Shown here: piece after piece, positions 41,437-52,683 of the stretch | Layout: each line of letters begins with the position of its first letter | How positions within the stretch are numbered: position 1 is the stretch's first letter | Source of the DNA: Schistocerca nitens | Lineage: Eukaryota; Arthropoda; Insecta; Orthoptera; Acrididae | Length of the DNA stretch: 64,000 bases | Assembly (NCBI RefSeq): GCF_023898315.1 | Contig: NC_064622.1 | Location: forward strand, 75,464,387-75,528,386 | Direction: 5' to 3' | Notes under the pieces: generated by a model | Databases searched by the model: none | What the model was told of the DNA's origin: nothing | The model's input: only the letters and a program-made list of their open reading frames with translations | Translations under genes and position numbers: made by a program

Positions 41437-43280
41437 TAAACGCGCAACCGAAAATTTTCCGAGCGCGCAATGTTCCCCACGCATTGCGTTATGAGGTCGC
41501 CCATCGCTATGCTATCTTGTATCGGTCCGCTGCTACACACGGCAACGCTGCTGCGTTGTCCCGTTTGCCTATTGCTGCGGATAAAGCGTTCGATTCTTCC
41601 GAACTTGCTTGCATGTTCATTGATGCGGAAACCGATAACGTGGTCGAATCGTTTCCGGTTGATTTTCGTCGTGTAGCTACAGCCACAGATGCTGACCCTG
41701 TCCTTACTACTGTTTTGTGTTTTGTTGCTACGCAATGGCCCTTGTCGAAGTCACGGATCGAGGATCCGTTGGTTCGCCGATTTTTTGCTCACAAGGAGAG
41801 ACCTTTTGTACGACGTGGTGTTTTGTTGTTGCGTTCTGATAATGATCAGTTCAGAGTCGTGGTCCCACGTTCGTTACAGTCCTCTGTCTTACGGCTTCTC
41901 CACCAAGGACATTGGGGTATAGTGCGCACGAAACAACTTGCTCGTCAGCACTGTACTTGGTTCGGAATCGATGCTGCGATTACGAATATGTGCTCTTCTT
42001 GCATGGCGTGTGCCGAACAACAATCCGCACCGCCGTGGAAATTCTTTGCATGGCCGAAAGCCACTTCCCCTTGGCAACGCTTGCACATAGATTTTGCCGG
42101 TCCATTCTGGAATGCTCGATGGTTGGTTGTGGTCGATTCTTTCAGTAATTTTCCTTTTGTTGTCCGGATTTCTTCTACGACGTCTTCTGCCACAATCCAA
42201 GCGTTGTCCGCTATCTTTTGCATTGAAGGTCTTCCGCAGACTATTGTTTCCGACAATGGCCCACAATTCATGTCCGCAGAATTTCAGTCATTCTGCAAGG
42301 CCAATGGTATTCAACATCTGACATCCGCGCCGTTTTCGCCTCAGTCCAATGGTGCCGCTGAACGGTTGGTCCGGACTTTCAAGTCACAGATGTTGAAGTT
42401 GAAAGAGTCGCATTCTCGGGAGGACGCGTTATTGCTCTTTTTATCTTCGTATCGCTCTCAGCCCCGCGATGGTCGCTCGCCGGCTGAGTTGCTCCATGGT
42501 CGTCCTCATCGAACCTTGATGTCTTTGCTGCATCCGCCGCATCAGGTTTCTGTGCAGCGGCAGACTCCTGCTTTTGCTCCAGGCGACGTTGTATTCTATC
42601 GCAACCATCGCGGTTCACGGCGTTGGCTCGCAGGGCGCATTCTTCGCTGCCTCGGCCGCGCGATGTATTTCGTTTTGGGGGCCTCTGGTGAGGTGCGTCG
42701 GCATCTCAATCAGCTGCGCCTCTGCCGTCGCCTGGGTTCTGCCGCTCCCCGTCTGCTTTCAGCGACGGTGCCGTCCGGTCAGCGCCCTGGGGACCCATCT
42801 ACTGGCTCGCCTCATCCCCAGGTGTTACCGACGATGCCTTCCATTTTGCCCCATGGCGTTGAGCCGCCGCCGCAGCCGCCGCCGGCGCCGCCCGCAGTGG
42901 ACGCGTCGCTGCAGCCGCCAAGCGCCGCCCTGGGTCACGCGCCGCCGTCCGCTTCCCGTGACCAGCTGTCCTCCGCCATGGAACTATTGCCCGCTCCGGA
43001 CCAGATGTCGTCTTCGCCCGTCGGGTGCCCCGACCACATGGAGGTCGACCCTTCGGCCCCTCCTGTCTCATTACGGGCGCATACACCGCATGTTGACGTG
43101 CGCCCTGGACTAGGTTTTCAGGCGTTTCCTAGCTCCCCTCGGACCGAATGGCAGGGTGCGGGTGGCACAGCCTCGCCTGTTGTTAGGCTCCCCACCTCAT
43201 CGCATACGTCAACATGGGGTCCTCCCCACGGCGGGCGGAAGCCTGATCACACGACCGTTCGCCGATTTGCGGGGGAGGAA
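41437..43280 (+). pseudogene. LTR-element integrase frame after in-frame RT/RNase H deletion
   Basis: The frame enters as NAQPKIFRARNVPHAL, the pre-RT segment, and within about six codons becomes YAILYRSAATHGNAAALSRL, the end of RNase H. The RT and most of RNase H (about 600 residues in intact relatives) are gone without a frameshift. Integrase follows: LHQGHWGI ... CSSCMAC (HHCC-type zinc region), HIDFAGPFWNARWLVVVDSF, TIVSDNGPQFMSAEF and SPQSNGAAERLVRTFKSQML, giving an intact D, D, E triad. A chromodomain-free, Pro-rich tail runs to the 3' LTR. The open frame from 41484 is 608 codons. Confidence 0.9.
43271..43280 (+). other. Polypurine tract
   Basis: GGGGGAGGAA lies directly against the 3' LTR start, the position for second-strand priming. 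Confidence 0.85.
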
Positions 43281-43766
43281 TGTGGTGTCACCGCTAGACA
43301 CCACACTTGATAGGTGGTAGCTTTAAATCGGCCGCGGTCCATTAGTACATGTCGGACCCGCGTGTCGCCACTGTGTGATCGCAGACCGAGCGCCACCACA
43401 CGGCAGGTCTAGAGAGACGTACGAGCACTCGCCCCAGTTGTACGACGACGTTGCTAGCGACTACACTGATCGAAGCCTTTCTCTCATTTGCCGAGAGACA
43501 GTTAGAATAGCCTTCAGCTAAGTCCATGGCTACGACCTAGCAAGGCGCCATTAGTTACTTCATGAATCTAAAGAGTCTCACTTGTATCATCAAGAATGCT
43601 GTATACCAAAGGACGATATAAAAGTTAAGTGTTCTAAAGCTACGTTCTTTTCTTTATCACATTCATCACGTATCCTGTTCCAGACTTCGCGCCAGTCGGC
43701 GTGTGTGTACGTGTGCCCTTTCGGCTACCCGTCTCTGTGGACTGGCTGCCTTGTCAGTCCACTACA
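43281..43766 (+). repeat. 3' LTR
   Basis: Direct repeat of 39071-39556 with three substitutions, same length. The near identity implies a recent insertion. Confidence 0.97.
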
Positions 43767-43895
43767 GTAACCATCCAAGAATTTACTTTCAGACATTCAG
43801 GGAAATCATGGAAAGCCTAAAAGTGGATGGAAATTTGTAACATCGTCTTTCTGAACGCGAGAACAGTGTACTAACCACAGCGCCACCTCGTTTGA
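43767..43895 (-). mobile_element. Fourth-family SINE, right part
   Basis: GGGAAATCATGGAAAGCCTA, AAGTGGATGG, ACTAACCACAGCGCCACC: the tRNA-like head side of the repeat begun at 38966-39070, on the minus strand. Confidence 0.7.
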
Positions 43896-43943
43896 TCTCA
43901 ATACAAGAGTGGACATCATGTGGCAAAACAACTTAACAGCGTA

Positions 43944-45360
43944 TATAGTGAGATAACAAAAGTCATGCTATATCTCCTAATATCGTTTCTGACCGCCTCT
44001 AACTCGACGTGGCATGGACTCAACAAGTCGGTTTAAGTCGCATGCAGAAATATTGAGCCATTCTGCCTCCGTAGATGCCCATAACTGCGCAAGTGTTGAT
44101 GGTGCAAAATGTTGTGTACGAAATGACCTCTCCGTCTTGTCCCATATATGTTCTGTTGGATTCATGTCGGGCTATCTGGGTGGCCTAATGATTGGCTCCA
44201 ATTGTCCAGAATGTTCTTCAGACCAGTCGCGAACGATTGTGACCCGGTGTCTGGATGCACTGTCTTCCATAAAATTTCCATTGTTGATTGGAAACATGAG
44301 CCCGCATCTCGTGGTCGTGCGGTAGCGTTCTCGCTTCCCACGCCCGGGTTCCCGGGTTCGATTCCCGGCGGGGTCAGGGATTTTCTCTGCCTCGTGATGG
44401 CTGGGTGTTGTGTGATGTACTTAGGTTAGTTAGGTTTAAGTAGTTCTAAGTTCTAGGGGACTGATGACCATAGATGTTAAGTCCCATAGTGCTCAGAGCC
44501 ATTTGAACCATTTTTTGGCAACATGACGTCGATGAATGGGTGCAATTGAAAGTAGCAAAACATAACTATTTCCAGCCAATGATCAGTTCAGTTGTACCAG
44601 ATGATCCAGTCGATTGCATTTAATACAGCCCCCACCATCGTGGAGCCACTACCAGATTGCACAGTGTCTAGTTGATAACTTGGGTCCATGGCTACGTGGG
44701 TCTGCACCACACTAGTCCCTACATCAGTTCTTACTAACTGAAATCGGGACTTATTTCACCAGGCCACGGTTGTCCAGTCGTCTAGGGTCCAACTGACATG
44801 CTCACGACCTCATGAGAGGCGCTACAGGCGAAGTCGTGCTGTTGGCAGAGACAATTGTATAGGTCATCTGCTGCCACAACCCATTAACGCCAGATTTCGC
44901 CGCAGTGACCTAACGAATACGTCCGTCGTATGTCTCATACTGATTTCTGCGGTTATTACACGCCTTGTTGCTTGTCTGTTAGCACTGACACCTATACACA
45001 AATGCTTCTGCTCTCGATCGTTCAGTGATTGTCGTCGGCCACTGCGTTGTCTACGCTGAGAGGTAGTGCCTGAAATCTGGTATTCTCGGCATACTGTTGA
45101 GACGTGGATCTCGGAATATTGAATTATTTAACGATTTCCGAAATGAAATGTCCCACGCATTTAGCTCCAACTACCATACCGAGTTCAAAGTCTGTTGATT
45201 CCCGTCTTGCAGCTATAATCACACCAAAAACTTTTTCACGTGAATCACCTGTGTGCAAATAACTGCTACGCGAATCCGCTGCCCTTTTATACCTTGAGCA
45301 CACGATACTACGCCCATCTGTAAAAGGGGATATCGCTATCACATGACTTGTGTACGCGAA
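43944..45360 (-). mobile_element. Tc1-like transposon, decayed, with a Gly-head SINE inside
   Basis: The left end GTGAGATAACAAAAGTCATG and the right part CATCTGTAAAAGGGGATATC resemble the ends of the copies at 52305-52681 and 56542-59258. The minus-strand transposase is broken: MNPTEHIWDKTERSFRTQHF (third catalytic motif) lies at 44165-44100 and LTSFELGMVVGAKCVGHFIS-like HTH sequence (shown as ESTDFELGMVVGAKCVGHF) at 45220-45150. Confidence 0.85.
44300..44516 (+). mobile_element. SINE with Gly-tRNA-like head and type 1 body
   Basis: Second copy of the 28028-28243 chimera, with GGGTTCGATTCCCGGCGGGG then TTAGGTTAGTTAGGTTTAAG. The duplication GGAAACATGA / GGCAACATGA (one mismatch) lies at 44290-44299 and 44517-44526, inside the Tc1-like transposon. 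Confidence 0.94.
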
Positions 45361-45513
45361 ATTACCGCCATCTGAATGTGTGAATATCCTGACTCCGGTT
45401 AGAGGCTTCTAGGGGTTGTGGAGGGGGCTTGGTAGATCAGATTTCGACAAGGAACACATCTCCATAAGTGTACCGTTTGGATACGACATAAATTTGAACA
45501 TAAGATCAGTTTC

Positions 45514-46308
45514 CTTTGAGGTTCGCCGATGACATTGTAATTCTGTCAGAGACAGCAAAGGACTTGGAAGAGCAGTTGAACGGAATGGACAGTGTCTTGA
45601 AAGGAGGATATAAGATGAACATCAACAAAAGCAAAACGAGGATAATGGAATGTAGTCGAATAAAGTCGGGTGATGCTGAGGGAATTAGATTAGGAAATGA
45701 GACACTTAAAGTAGTAAAGGAGTTTTGCTATTTGGGGAGCAAAATAACTGATGATGGTCGAAGTAGAGAGGATATAAAATGTAGACTGGCAATGGCAAGG
45801 AAAGCATTTCTGAAGAAGACAAATTTATTAACATCGAATATAGATTTAAGTGTCAGGAAGTCGTTTCTGAAAGTATTTGTATAGAGTGTCGCCATGTATG
45901 GAAGTGAAACATGGACGATAAATAGTTTAGACCAAAAGAGAATAGAAGCTTTCGAAATGTGGTGCAATAGAAGAATGCTAAAGATTAGATGGGTAGATCA
46001 CATAACTAATGAGGAGGTATTGAATAGAATTGGGGAGAAGAGGAGTTCGTGGCATAATTTGACCAGAAGAAGGGATCGGTTGGTAGGACATGTTCTGAGG
46101 CATCAAGGGATCACCAATTTAGTACTGGAGGGCAGCGTGGAGGGTAAAAATCGTAGAGGGAGACCAAGAGATGAATACACTAAGCAGATTCAGAAGGATG
46201 TAGGCTGCAGTAGGTACTGGGAGATAAAGAAGCTTGCAGAGGATAGAGTAGCACAGAGAGATGAATCAAACCAGTCTCAGGACTGAAGACCACAACAACA
46301 ACAACAAC
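45514..46308 (+). mobile_element. RTE-like LINE 3' half, young, 5'-truncated
   Basis: Starts at the palm motif and ends in a (CAA)n tail (46291-46310). The target duplication AAGATCAGTTTC / AAGATCACTTTC (one mismatch) lies at 45502-45513 and 46309-46320, so this is a complete insertion event truncated at its 5' end. Confidence 0.93.
45516..46286 (+). pseudogene. RTE reverse transcriptase palm to C-terminus, one stop
   Basis: A single frame of 257 codons is broken only by TAG at 45882-45884, in KVFV-stop-SVAMYG where relatives have Trp (TGG). It begins FADDIVILSETAKDLEEQLN with the catalytic FADD intact and continues with SVLKGGYKMNINKSKTRIME, VKEFCYLGSKITDDGRSRED, MYGSETWTINSLDQKRIEAF, MWCNRRMLKIRWVDHITNEE and NRRGRPRDEYTKQIQKDVGC. 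The stop codon TGA is followed at once by the (CAA)n tail. The fingers and endonuclease are missing, so it is inactive. Confidence 0.9.
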
Positions 46309-46320
46309 AAGATCACTTTC

Positions 46321-47059
46321 AAATGTTCCGCTTCACGGTACGCATAAAAACTAAGTAGAGGGAATCGTAATTATGAAGTCACATGACATTTTCGTCAAGC
46401 TACACTAACGGCTGCGAAAAAATGGTAGGTTCGCTGCTTGGAGGGTTGAGAGTGGTGCTCCTTTGTCACATATAAGAGTAACCGTGAAGGAGTATTCGTG
46501 AAGTGGGTTATTTTAAAATGATCCGAGCTTGAAACTTAGTTTAAATTCAAACAGTACATTTTCAGACGTGAGCTCCTTATTAAATTTTACAGTGTGGGAG
46601 GAACTGGAGAAATATGAGGATTAAGTTAATCTTAGAAAAGGGAAGTTATAAGCTGTGTTTGGTTATTTGATACTTAATCAGGCCTGCAGGACATAGTTTT
46701 ATTTATTTCCCACTTGGGCCTTTGTTTTCTGAACTGAAGACGTGGAAATGGGGCTAGCAGCCTTCACTCAGTACATGCTCAGCAAATTTGGAGCCGAAAC
46801 CCCAGTTGCATTCATGATCAGCCAACCTAGTTCCTCTGCCTCTGCTTGATTGACAAATATAAAATCCCAAAATTATGGCAAGTAACTTTGAAGTTATTCT
46901 ATCAAGAAGCGGCGGAAGAATCAGTTGACATGAAAAGAAGGATTTATTCGCAAAGAAGTAATTAACACACTATTTGATCAAAAACCTCAGGACGCCCGTC
47001 ATTTTACTGCGGAGTTGACCACTAGATGTCACATGAGGCGGATCCGCTGTTATGAAATG
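46321..47059. other. No gene recognised
   Basis: No repeat or coding motif identified. Confidence 0.35.
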
Positions 47060-47560
47060 AGGCAGGGTGTACTGTGTTGTCAGAAGGGAAGCACGAACAG
47101 CAGAATGGGTAGTGGGGAGGCTAGTGACTTCGATCGCCGTCACTGCACGTCACGTGAGTAAGAGATCTATAAGGTACATTTCAAACCTTCTAAAGCTTCC
47201 CGAGACGACTGTTGCTAATGTGACTCTCAAGTGGAAACGTGAAGAGAGAACCACAGGGACCGTCGAGCTTCATGGAGGAAGGTTAAAAAAAAAAAAAAAA
47301 GACACGAAATCAGCTACCACAATGACTGTGCGTATAGATTTAAGAAAGAGTGGTGTACCACTGCCAGACAGGTCCTCATCAACACATTTCTGTAGCAAAG
47401 TCTACAGTGGATGACTGGAAGCGAGTGATTTCGAGAGGTGAATTACGCTACAACCTGTGGCAATCCGATGGAAAGACAGGCGCCTGTCGAGCGCCTGGAG
47501 GACATCATGTGCCAATGTCGAACTACGCACAAAGCTAATTGCGAAGGATATGAACACTCT
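47060..47560 (+). pseudogene. Tc1-like transposase relic
   Basis: The 115-codon frame at 47067-47414 holds the HTH part: STSIAVTARHVSKRSIRYIS-like start, LLKLPETTVANVTLKWKREE. Codons at 47410-47480 give DDWKRVISRGELRYNLWQSD, a degenerate DDWKxVxWSDESRYxLWxSD catalytic segment. It has an internal deletion and an A-run at 47287-47302. It resembles the family of the element at 51649-52164. Confidence 0.7.
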
Positions 47561-47586
47561 CTACAGCGCTGTGCACTGCTGCACTT

Positions 47587-48403
47587 GAAAGGTCTCTGTT
47601 GGATTCCTTTCATGTTAATTTCATAAATCTGTTGTCATTTACGGCATAAATTCTACTTCTAATTTTACTGTGGTGTTTCTGACTCTATCCGGTAGGAGAC
47701 TGAGCAGTGGAACGTGTTACTTTTACACATAATCAAGAACGATCTGTCACACTACTACACTTTAAAACACAGTTTATATGTAATTCATGTCAAACAGTCT
47801 CATACGGAACCTACATCCACTTTCTTTTATATACTGTATATGATATGTCATCCCCCTTCCCTTCTGTGTGAAAGAATGAACGAGTAAATGTATTTCTAGT
47901 TGCATGCTTGATGGTAGCACAGACAAGGCTGTCTGCTAGAGAACAGTAGGACCAATGTCGGAACAGGTACCTACGCTTTCTAAAAGCAAAGAGGTTTCTA
48001 TTCTTAGTATGGTCCTGTCCGTCCCTTGTCATGTTGGTATAGGAGGCTGCCTCTCTGCTCACTTCCGTTTGTATCTGTGAAGCACCCTCGGTAGGGGCCC
48101 ATTCCAGTCTGTCTGCAGCAGGTGTCTGAAGTGGTAAGATCTCCAGCTAAGTGCGTCTCTGCTAAGTCCGTAGGACAATGGATTTAGCAGAAGCATACTA
48201 CATTAGTGATGCGCTTCAAGTATTCCCCATTGCATTTTCGGCGCAATCCTGTCTGTCATGAAGACCCATAATACCCACAAGAAACCTCTTTGCTTTTAGA
48301 GCTCACCACGGACAGACTCAGTAAATTTAGAAGTGGAATCTATGCCATAAATGACAACAGATTTAAGAAATGAACATGAAAGGAATCCAACAGAGACCTT
48401 TCA
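47587..48403. repeat. Long imperfect inverted repeat
   Basis: Outer arms 47587-47669 and 48321-48403 are inverted copies, matching at about 77 of 83 positions. Inner arms 47981-47999 and 48281-48299 (TAAAAGCAAAGAGGTTTCT and its complement) match perfectly over 19 bases. The rest of the interior does not pair obviously. Confidence 0.85.
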
Positions 48404-51400
48404 CACTAAAGGAACATTTCAGAGACGATGATTGTTTGTATTAGCCTGACGGTTTATTCTGTCATAAATCTGCATCAGTGAGGCAATGGTCTGCTCATAC
48501 TTCTGGCCTTCACACCCTTTGGTTGAGCTAAAACGTCCACTTCAGATGCCAGCTTCTGATGTCAGCACCTTCTCTGATCTCAGCTTCACCGACCTCCAGA
48601 CACATCACTGAAAGTGTCTCAAGCAGAGTTCAGGCTGCCATTGTAGCACCCCACCCGTCACTTATCTGGTTTTGGCGTGTGTTCACGCCAGCTAATTGAC
48701 TAACAAATCAACAGAGAGTGCAAAACTGCCGCAATATCGGATAACGCAAAAAAGTAATGAGGCTCTGTGACTCCTGATTGAAGTGCGGTGGCAGTGTTGA
48801 CATTAATTGATTCATAATTGATCACTTTTAATAAAAAAGGAGTGCACATTGATGTTATATTCAGCTATTGAACACCAGATGCAAATGTTGAACATAAAAT
48901 TAATTAAGAAAGAGTCTTGGGATTTCAACTACTTGATTGAAAACAGATGCAGTCGATTAGATAAAATTTATTTTAACTCCCAACCTTCAATCATCACATT
49001 ACAAGACTCTCCTATCAGGCAGTGGTAATAAATTGCGTTTATGTGGAGTAAAGCGCGATAAATCAAAATTAATTCCTATCGACTGACCCAGGCGCAATGC
49101 GAAGTACGAGAAGAATTCCCCAATACATGGCCCATGAAACCCTCATGGAAACTTTGCCAACGTGATCCAACAAATTAATCAGCCGGAGCAGGTGCAATAT
49201 CACCGAATTCAGCGTGGTGGGGCGTCGTCGTTGTGAGGACGTTGGCCGGCCTCGTGGTGCTGCAAGGCTGTGCTCATCTATTCACTCCTAGCTATCTTGC
49301 TTAGTACATAGCTGAACCAAAACTTTCTATCTCCAAGCTCAATCGTTCTGTTTGCTAAGTCCTAAACTGCAGAGATGCTCACGCTTTCTCAGGCAAGCTG
49401 AGTAAAGAAAGCCACGTCTGCACTCTAGGCAAGCTGGGAACGGAAGGCCCCTACGGAGACTTCTCCCAGTCCGCTCTTCGCCTCGGTTTCCCCTCCAGCA
49501 AAATCACTTAACGCCAATTGCAGCACAAGTCGCGTTAATTACGCGTCGCTTCCCAGCGCTGACCAATGCCTGCTCTCGGAAGTGAACAAATTCCCACAAA
49601 ATTTCCCTTCCTCTCACCTTCTGATATTTAGCTCCTCCCAGGCCACCTATCAAGGTTAGCGTCTGCACAGAACACCAATTTTTCCGGAATTCTGACTCCC
49701 AGGAGAGTACTTCAAATTCCTCTGTCCTACGTTCCCATCGGAGGCCGGCGTATTTAATTCTGTCGCTCTTCACCTGATTTACTTCAGACTCTGTGGACCG
49801 TGAATTCAGCGTGAAGTTGCTATAGTCACGAACACGCGTATTTTGGCCTCTGTTGACTGCTTCACCATAACTTTACTAGGCTTACTCGCACGTTTCACTG
49901 AAAACGGGACAAAGGACATTTATGAACAGGCGTACAAGTTCTCCATCTGCTTCCCAGTACACCAGCATGGGGTCAACCACCCGCTCACTGTCACTCACCT
50001 TAAGGCAGCTGGACGCCGCGCCCCATTACCGCTTTCTCAGAGCTTGAGCTGCCCTGAGCTGCCTATTGTCGCTTCCCTTTGCCGCTCCCCAGCCGGCCAC
50101 GGCTGAAATACTTCCCTGGGATAAACTAGTCTCCAGTAAATCGACGCGTTTCCATAAAGTTTTCATGTCAGGTGAATCACTTTACATCACCCGACATTAA
50201 TTATTCCAATACGTCCATACTATACCCTCTACAAGATGCATTGTGCCTTGTCAGTCATTTTTGTTCAGCCCTACTGTTCGCTCAACGTGAGTTAGGTGAT
50301 CTTTAATGACTTCATGTAAGGGGCATAGTTCTTGCCATCTTACACCATAAACGCAGAGGGTAGACACACCCTATAGCAGTGTCCACTATTACATGTCAGA
50401 ACACTTTTGATTACTTAGTGTAGGTAGAAATGTATTGTCGTGTCTTGTTGCTTCGAGCCACATGGCGGTTCGAGGTGCTCCAGATGTGCAGTCATCGGCG
50501 CCTGCCGGCAGCTGGTGTGGTCTGCAGCTTTTATGGCTGTCACCGCCCGAGGCCCTGCGACTGCCGCCGCCGCTGCTTCTGCTGGGACCGCGTCCGCCGT
50601 GGCGACCTCGTTTTTTTTCTTTCTTTTTCTTTTCTTTGGTCCCTTTTTTTTCCTTCTCGCCATCAGTACGCCTGCTGCAGTCTGGAGAGCACCAAACTGT
50701 ATCTGTTTAAAGGACCTCTTGCAAACAATCACCAGGTTTTTTTAGTGCATGGAAACGCCTTTCGGAATTGGTCGGGCAGCAGCTGTCACAACACAAGCCT
50801 CCGATGTTATGACGTACTCTCCACATTCATTCGGTCGATCAAACCCGCCGCCACGCCCGCTTCAAACACCGCACTGTTTGCTCTCCCGATTACAGTACAT
50901 TCTCGCTGCTCGCCCACACCAGCAGTTCTGTACAGCATTCTACGTTTTCGTTTACACACTGCGAGCCTATGCGTGGTAAACGAGGCGTCCCTTACCTACC
51001 TTTCAGAAAAGAGGATTGGTGTACTAGTTCTTTTTTCGGGTAAAGTAATTTTTAGAGCAATCGTCCAGGACGAAGTATATGGTGAACCTCAGATAGACAT
51101 GACAAAACTGCAGAAAACGTATTCAGCTATCAAATCGCAAGACGATCGAAATTTAGTGTTGCTCAGCAGAACATTCAAGTCTCGGCATTTATTTCCAGGT
51201 AGGCTTCGATGGCAGTAAACAGCCGTCCTGCCACTCATGTTTTCAGCATCTTGTCTGTGTTCCAACACAATGAGGTATCTCGAAAAAATAACCTACAAGT
51301 CCAGCAACGATTCATAAAACGTCGTTGTTGTGAAACATAACTGGTTCTTTATTATTTATACAAATTAATATCTGCTATCGATGGGAGATTTCAAGTTCTA

Positions 51401-51646
51401 GATTTCCAGAACGCTTTTCCTAACAAGAGGCTTCTGACCAAATCAGTAACTCCTCCTCTCCCTCGTACACCTATTTCTAAGGAAAAGAACTCGAATGTAT
51501 AAAACAAATTCGAACGTTAGTGCGTTAAATATTTGGCGTTAAGCTTGTAAAGAGTTTACGGTTCAAGGCATCGTAGTTTTTAACGCCTCTCAATGTTTAC
51601 GACGTATCTCCCGAACTGTGTGCCGTCGTAGGCCCATTCTGAGGTG
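48404..51646. other. No gene identified in about 3.2 kb
   Basis: No recognised transposon or domain. An open frame of 262 codons at 50430-51218 runs through a C- and T-rich low-complexity part and lacks motifs. A minus-strand frame opposite it is Lys/Ala-rich for the same reason. Neither is supported as a gene. GGATTTCAACTACTTG-type AT-rich DNA dominates 48700-49100. Confidence 0.4.
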
Positions 51647-51648
51647 TA

Positions 51649-52164
51649 CACTATGTGATCAAAACTATCCCGACACCCCAGAAACATACGTTTTTCATAT
51701 GAGGTGCATTGTGCTGCCACCTACTGCCAGGTACTCCATATTATCTGCTTCCCACTGTTGAAGAGCAATTCGGATATGGCGATTGCATCTTTCAACACGA
51801 TCGAGCACCTGTTCATAATGCATGGCCCCTGGCGGAGTGGCTATACGATAATAATATCTCAGTAAAGGACTGGCCTGCACAGAGTCCTGACCTGAATGGG
51901 ATGTTTTGGAGCGCCGACTTCGTTCCTGGCCTCACCGACCGACATCGATACGTCTCCTCAGTGGAGCACTCCGTGAAGAATGGGCTGTCATTCCCCAAGA
52001 AACCTTCCAGCACCTGATTGAACGTATGTCTGCTAGAGTGGAAGATGTCACCAAAGCTAAGGGTGGGCCAGCACCATATTGAATTCCAGCATTACCGATG
52101 GAGGGCGCCACGAACCTGTAAGTCATTTTCAGCCAGGTTTCCGGATACTTTTAATCATATAGTG
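51649..52164 (+). mobile_element. Tc1-like element with large internal deletion
   Basis: TA at 51647-51648, then CACTATGTGATCAAAACTAT. The right end TCCGGATACTTTTAATCATATAGTG is its inverted partner. Only 516 bp remain. The N-terminal two thirds of the transposase are missing. What is left reads LPTVEEQFGYGDCIFQHDRA (second Asp; in intact relatives FQHDxAPxH), VKDWPAQSPDLN, then a deletion over the NPIEHLW motif. A non-autonomous, MITE-like derivative with recognisable coding remnants. Confidence 0.88.
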
Positions 52165-52304
52165 TTTGTGTATAATGTCAGCAAACTGCGTTGTGAATAA
52201 AGTTGGTACTAAAGAAACAATAAACTGAAACATCATGCCTAATGCTGAAGTTTTACCACATGAACGACAAAAATTTTTTTCATTTCATTAGTGTGACAAC
52301 TTTA

Positions 52305-52681
52305 TGTAAACGCTGGTGCTCTCGGTCGTTAAATGAAGGCCGTCGGCCGCTGCGTTATACGCGGTGAGAGGTAGTGCCTGAAATTCGGTATTCTCGGAAC
52401 AGCACTCGCACTCTCGAGGCTGTGGATCTCGGAATATTGAATTTCATAACGATTTCCGAAGTGGAATGTGCCATACGTCTCCTCCAACTACCATTCCGCA
52501 TTCAAAGTCTGTTAACTCCTGTGGTGCGGTCATAATCGTGTCGCAAACCGTTTCAAATGAATCACGTGAGTACAAATGACAGCTCCACTAGTTCGTTGCA
52601 CTTTTATAATTGGTGTACGTGATACTAGCGCCATCCGTACACGTGCACATCGCCGTCCCGTGATTTTTTGTCACCTCAGTG
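52305..52681 (-). mobile_element. 5'-end fragment of a Tc1-like element
   Basis: Ends with GATTTTTTGTCACCTCAGTG and a TA at 52682-52683, the terminal repeat side of the family also seen at 43944-45360 and 56542-59258. It contains the transposase start region on the minus strand (complement of CATTCAAAGTCTGTTAACTC). The other terminus is absent. Confidence 0.8.
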
Positions 52682-52683
52682 TA

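Larger units (their letters stand above)
39071..43766 (+). mobile_element. Gypsy-like LTR retrotransposon lacking reverse transcriptase
   Basis: Two 486-bp LTRs (39071-39556 and 43281-43766) start TGTGGTGTC, end CACTACA, and differ at only three positions by my comparison. Flanks are CTAAC and GTAAC, a likely 5-bp target duplication with one change. A primer-binding site follows the 5' LTR and a polypurine tract precedes the 3' LTR. Inside are gag, a zinc-knuckle/protease segment, a SINE and an integrase frame. RT and most of RNase H are deleted. No envelope-like frame was found. Recent but defective. Confidence 0.95.

Noticed and set aside
42574-43113. Open frames of up to 179 codons opposite or out of frame with the integrase tail
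   Set aside because: Shadows caused by the GC-rich Pro-coding tail of the LTR element; they lack any domain.
50430-51218. 262-codon plus-strand open frame
   Set aside because: The first third is C/T-rich low complexity with many Cys, Phe and Arg and a dense minus-strand shadow. No domain, signal or conserved motif was seen, and the start context is unremarkable.
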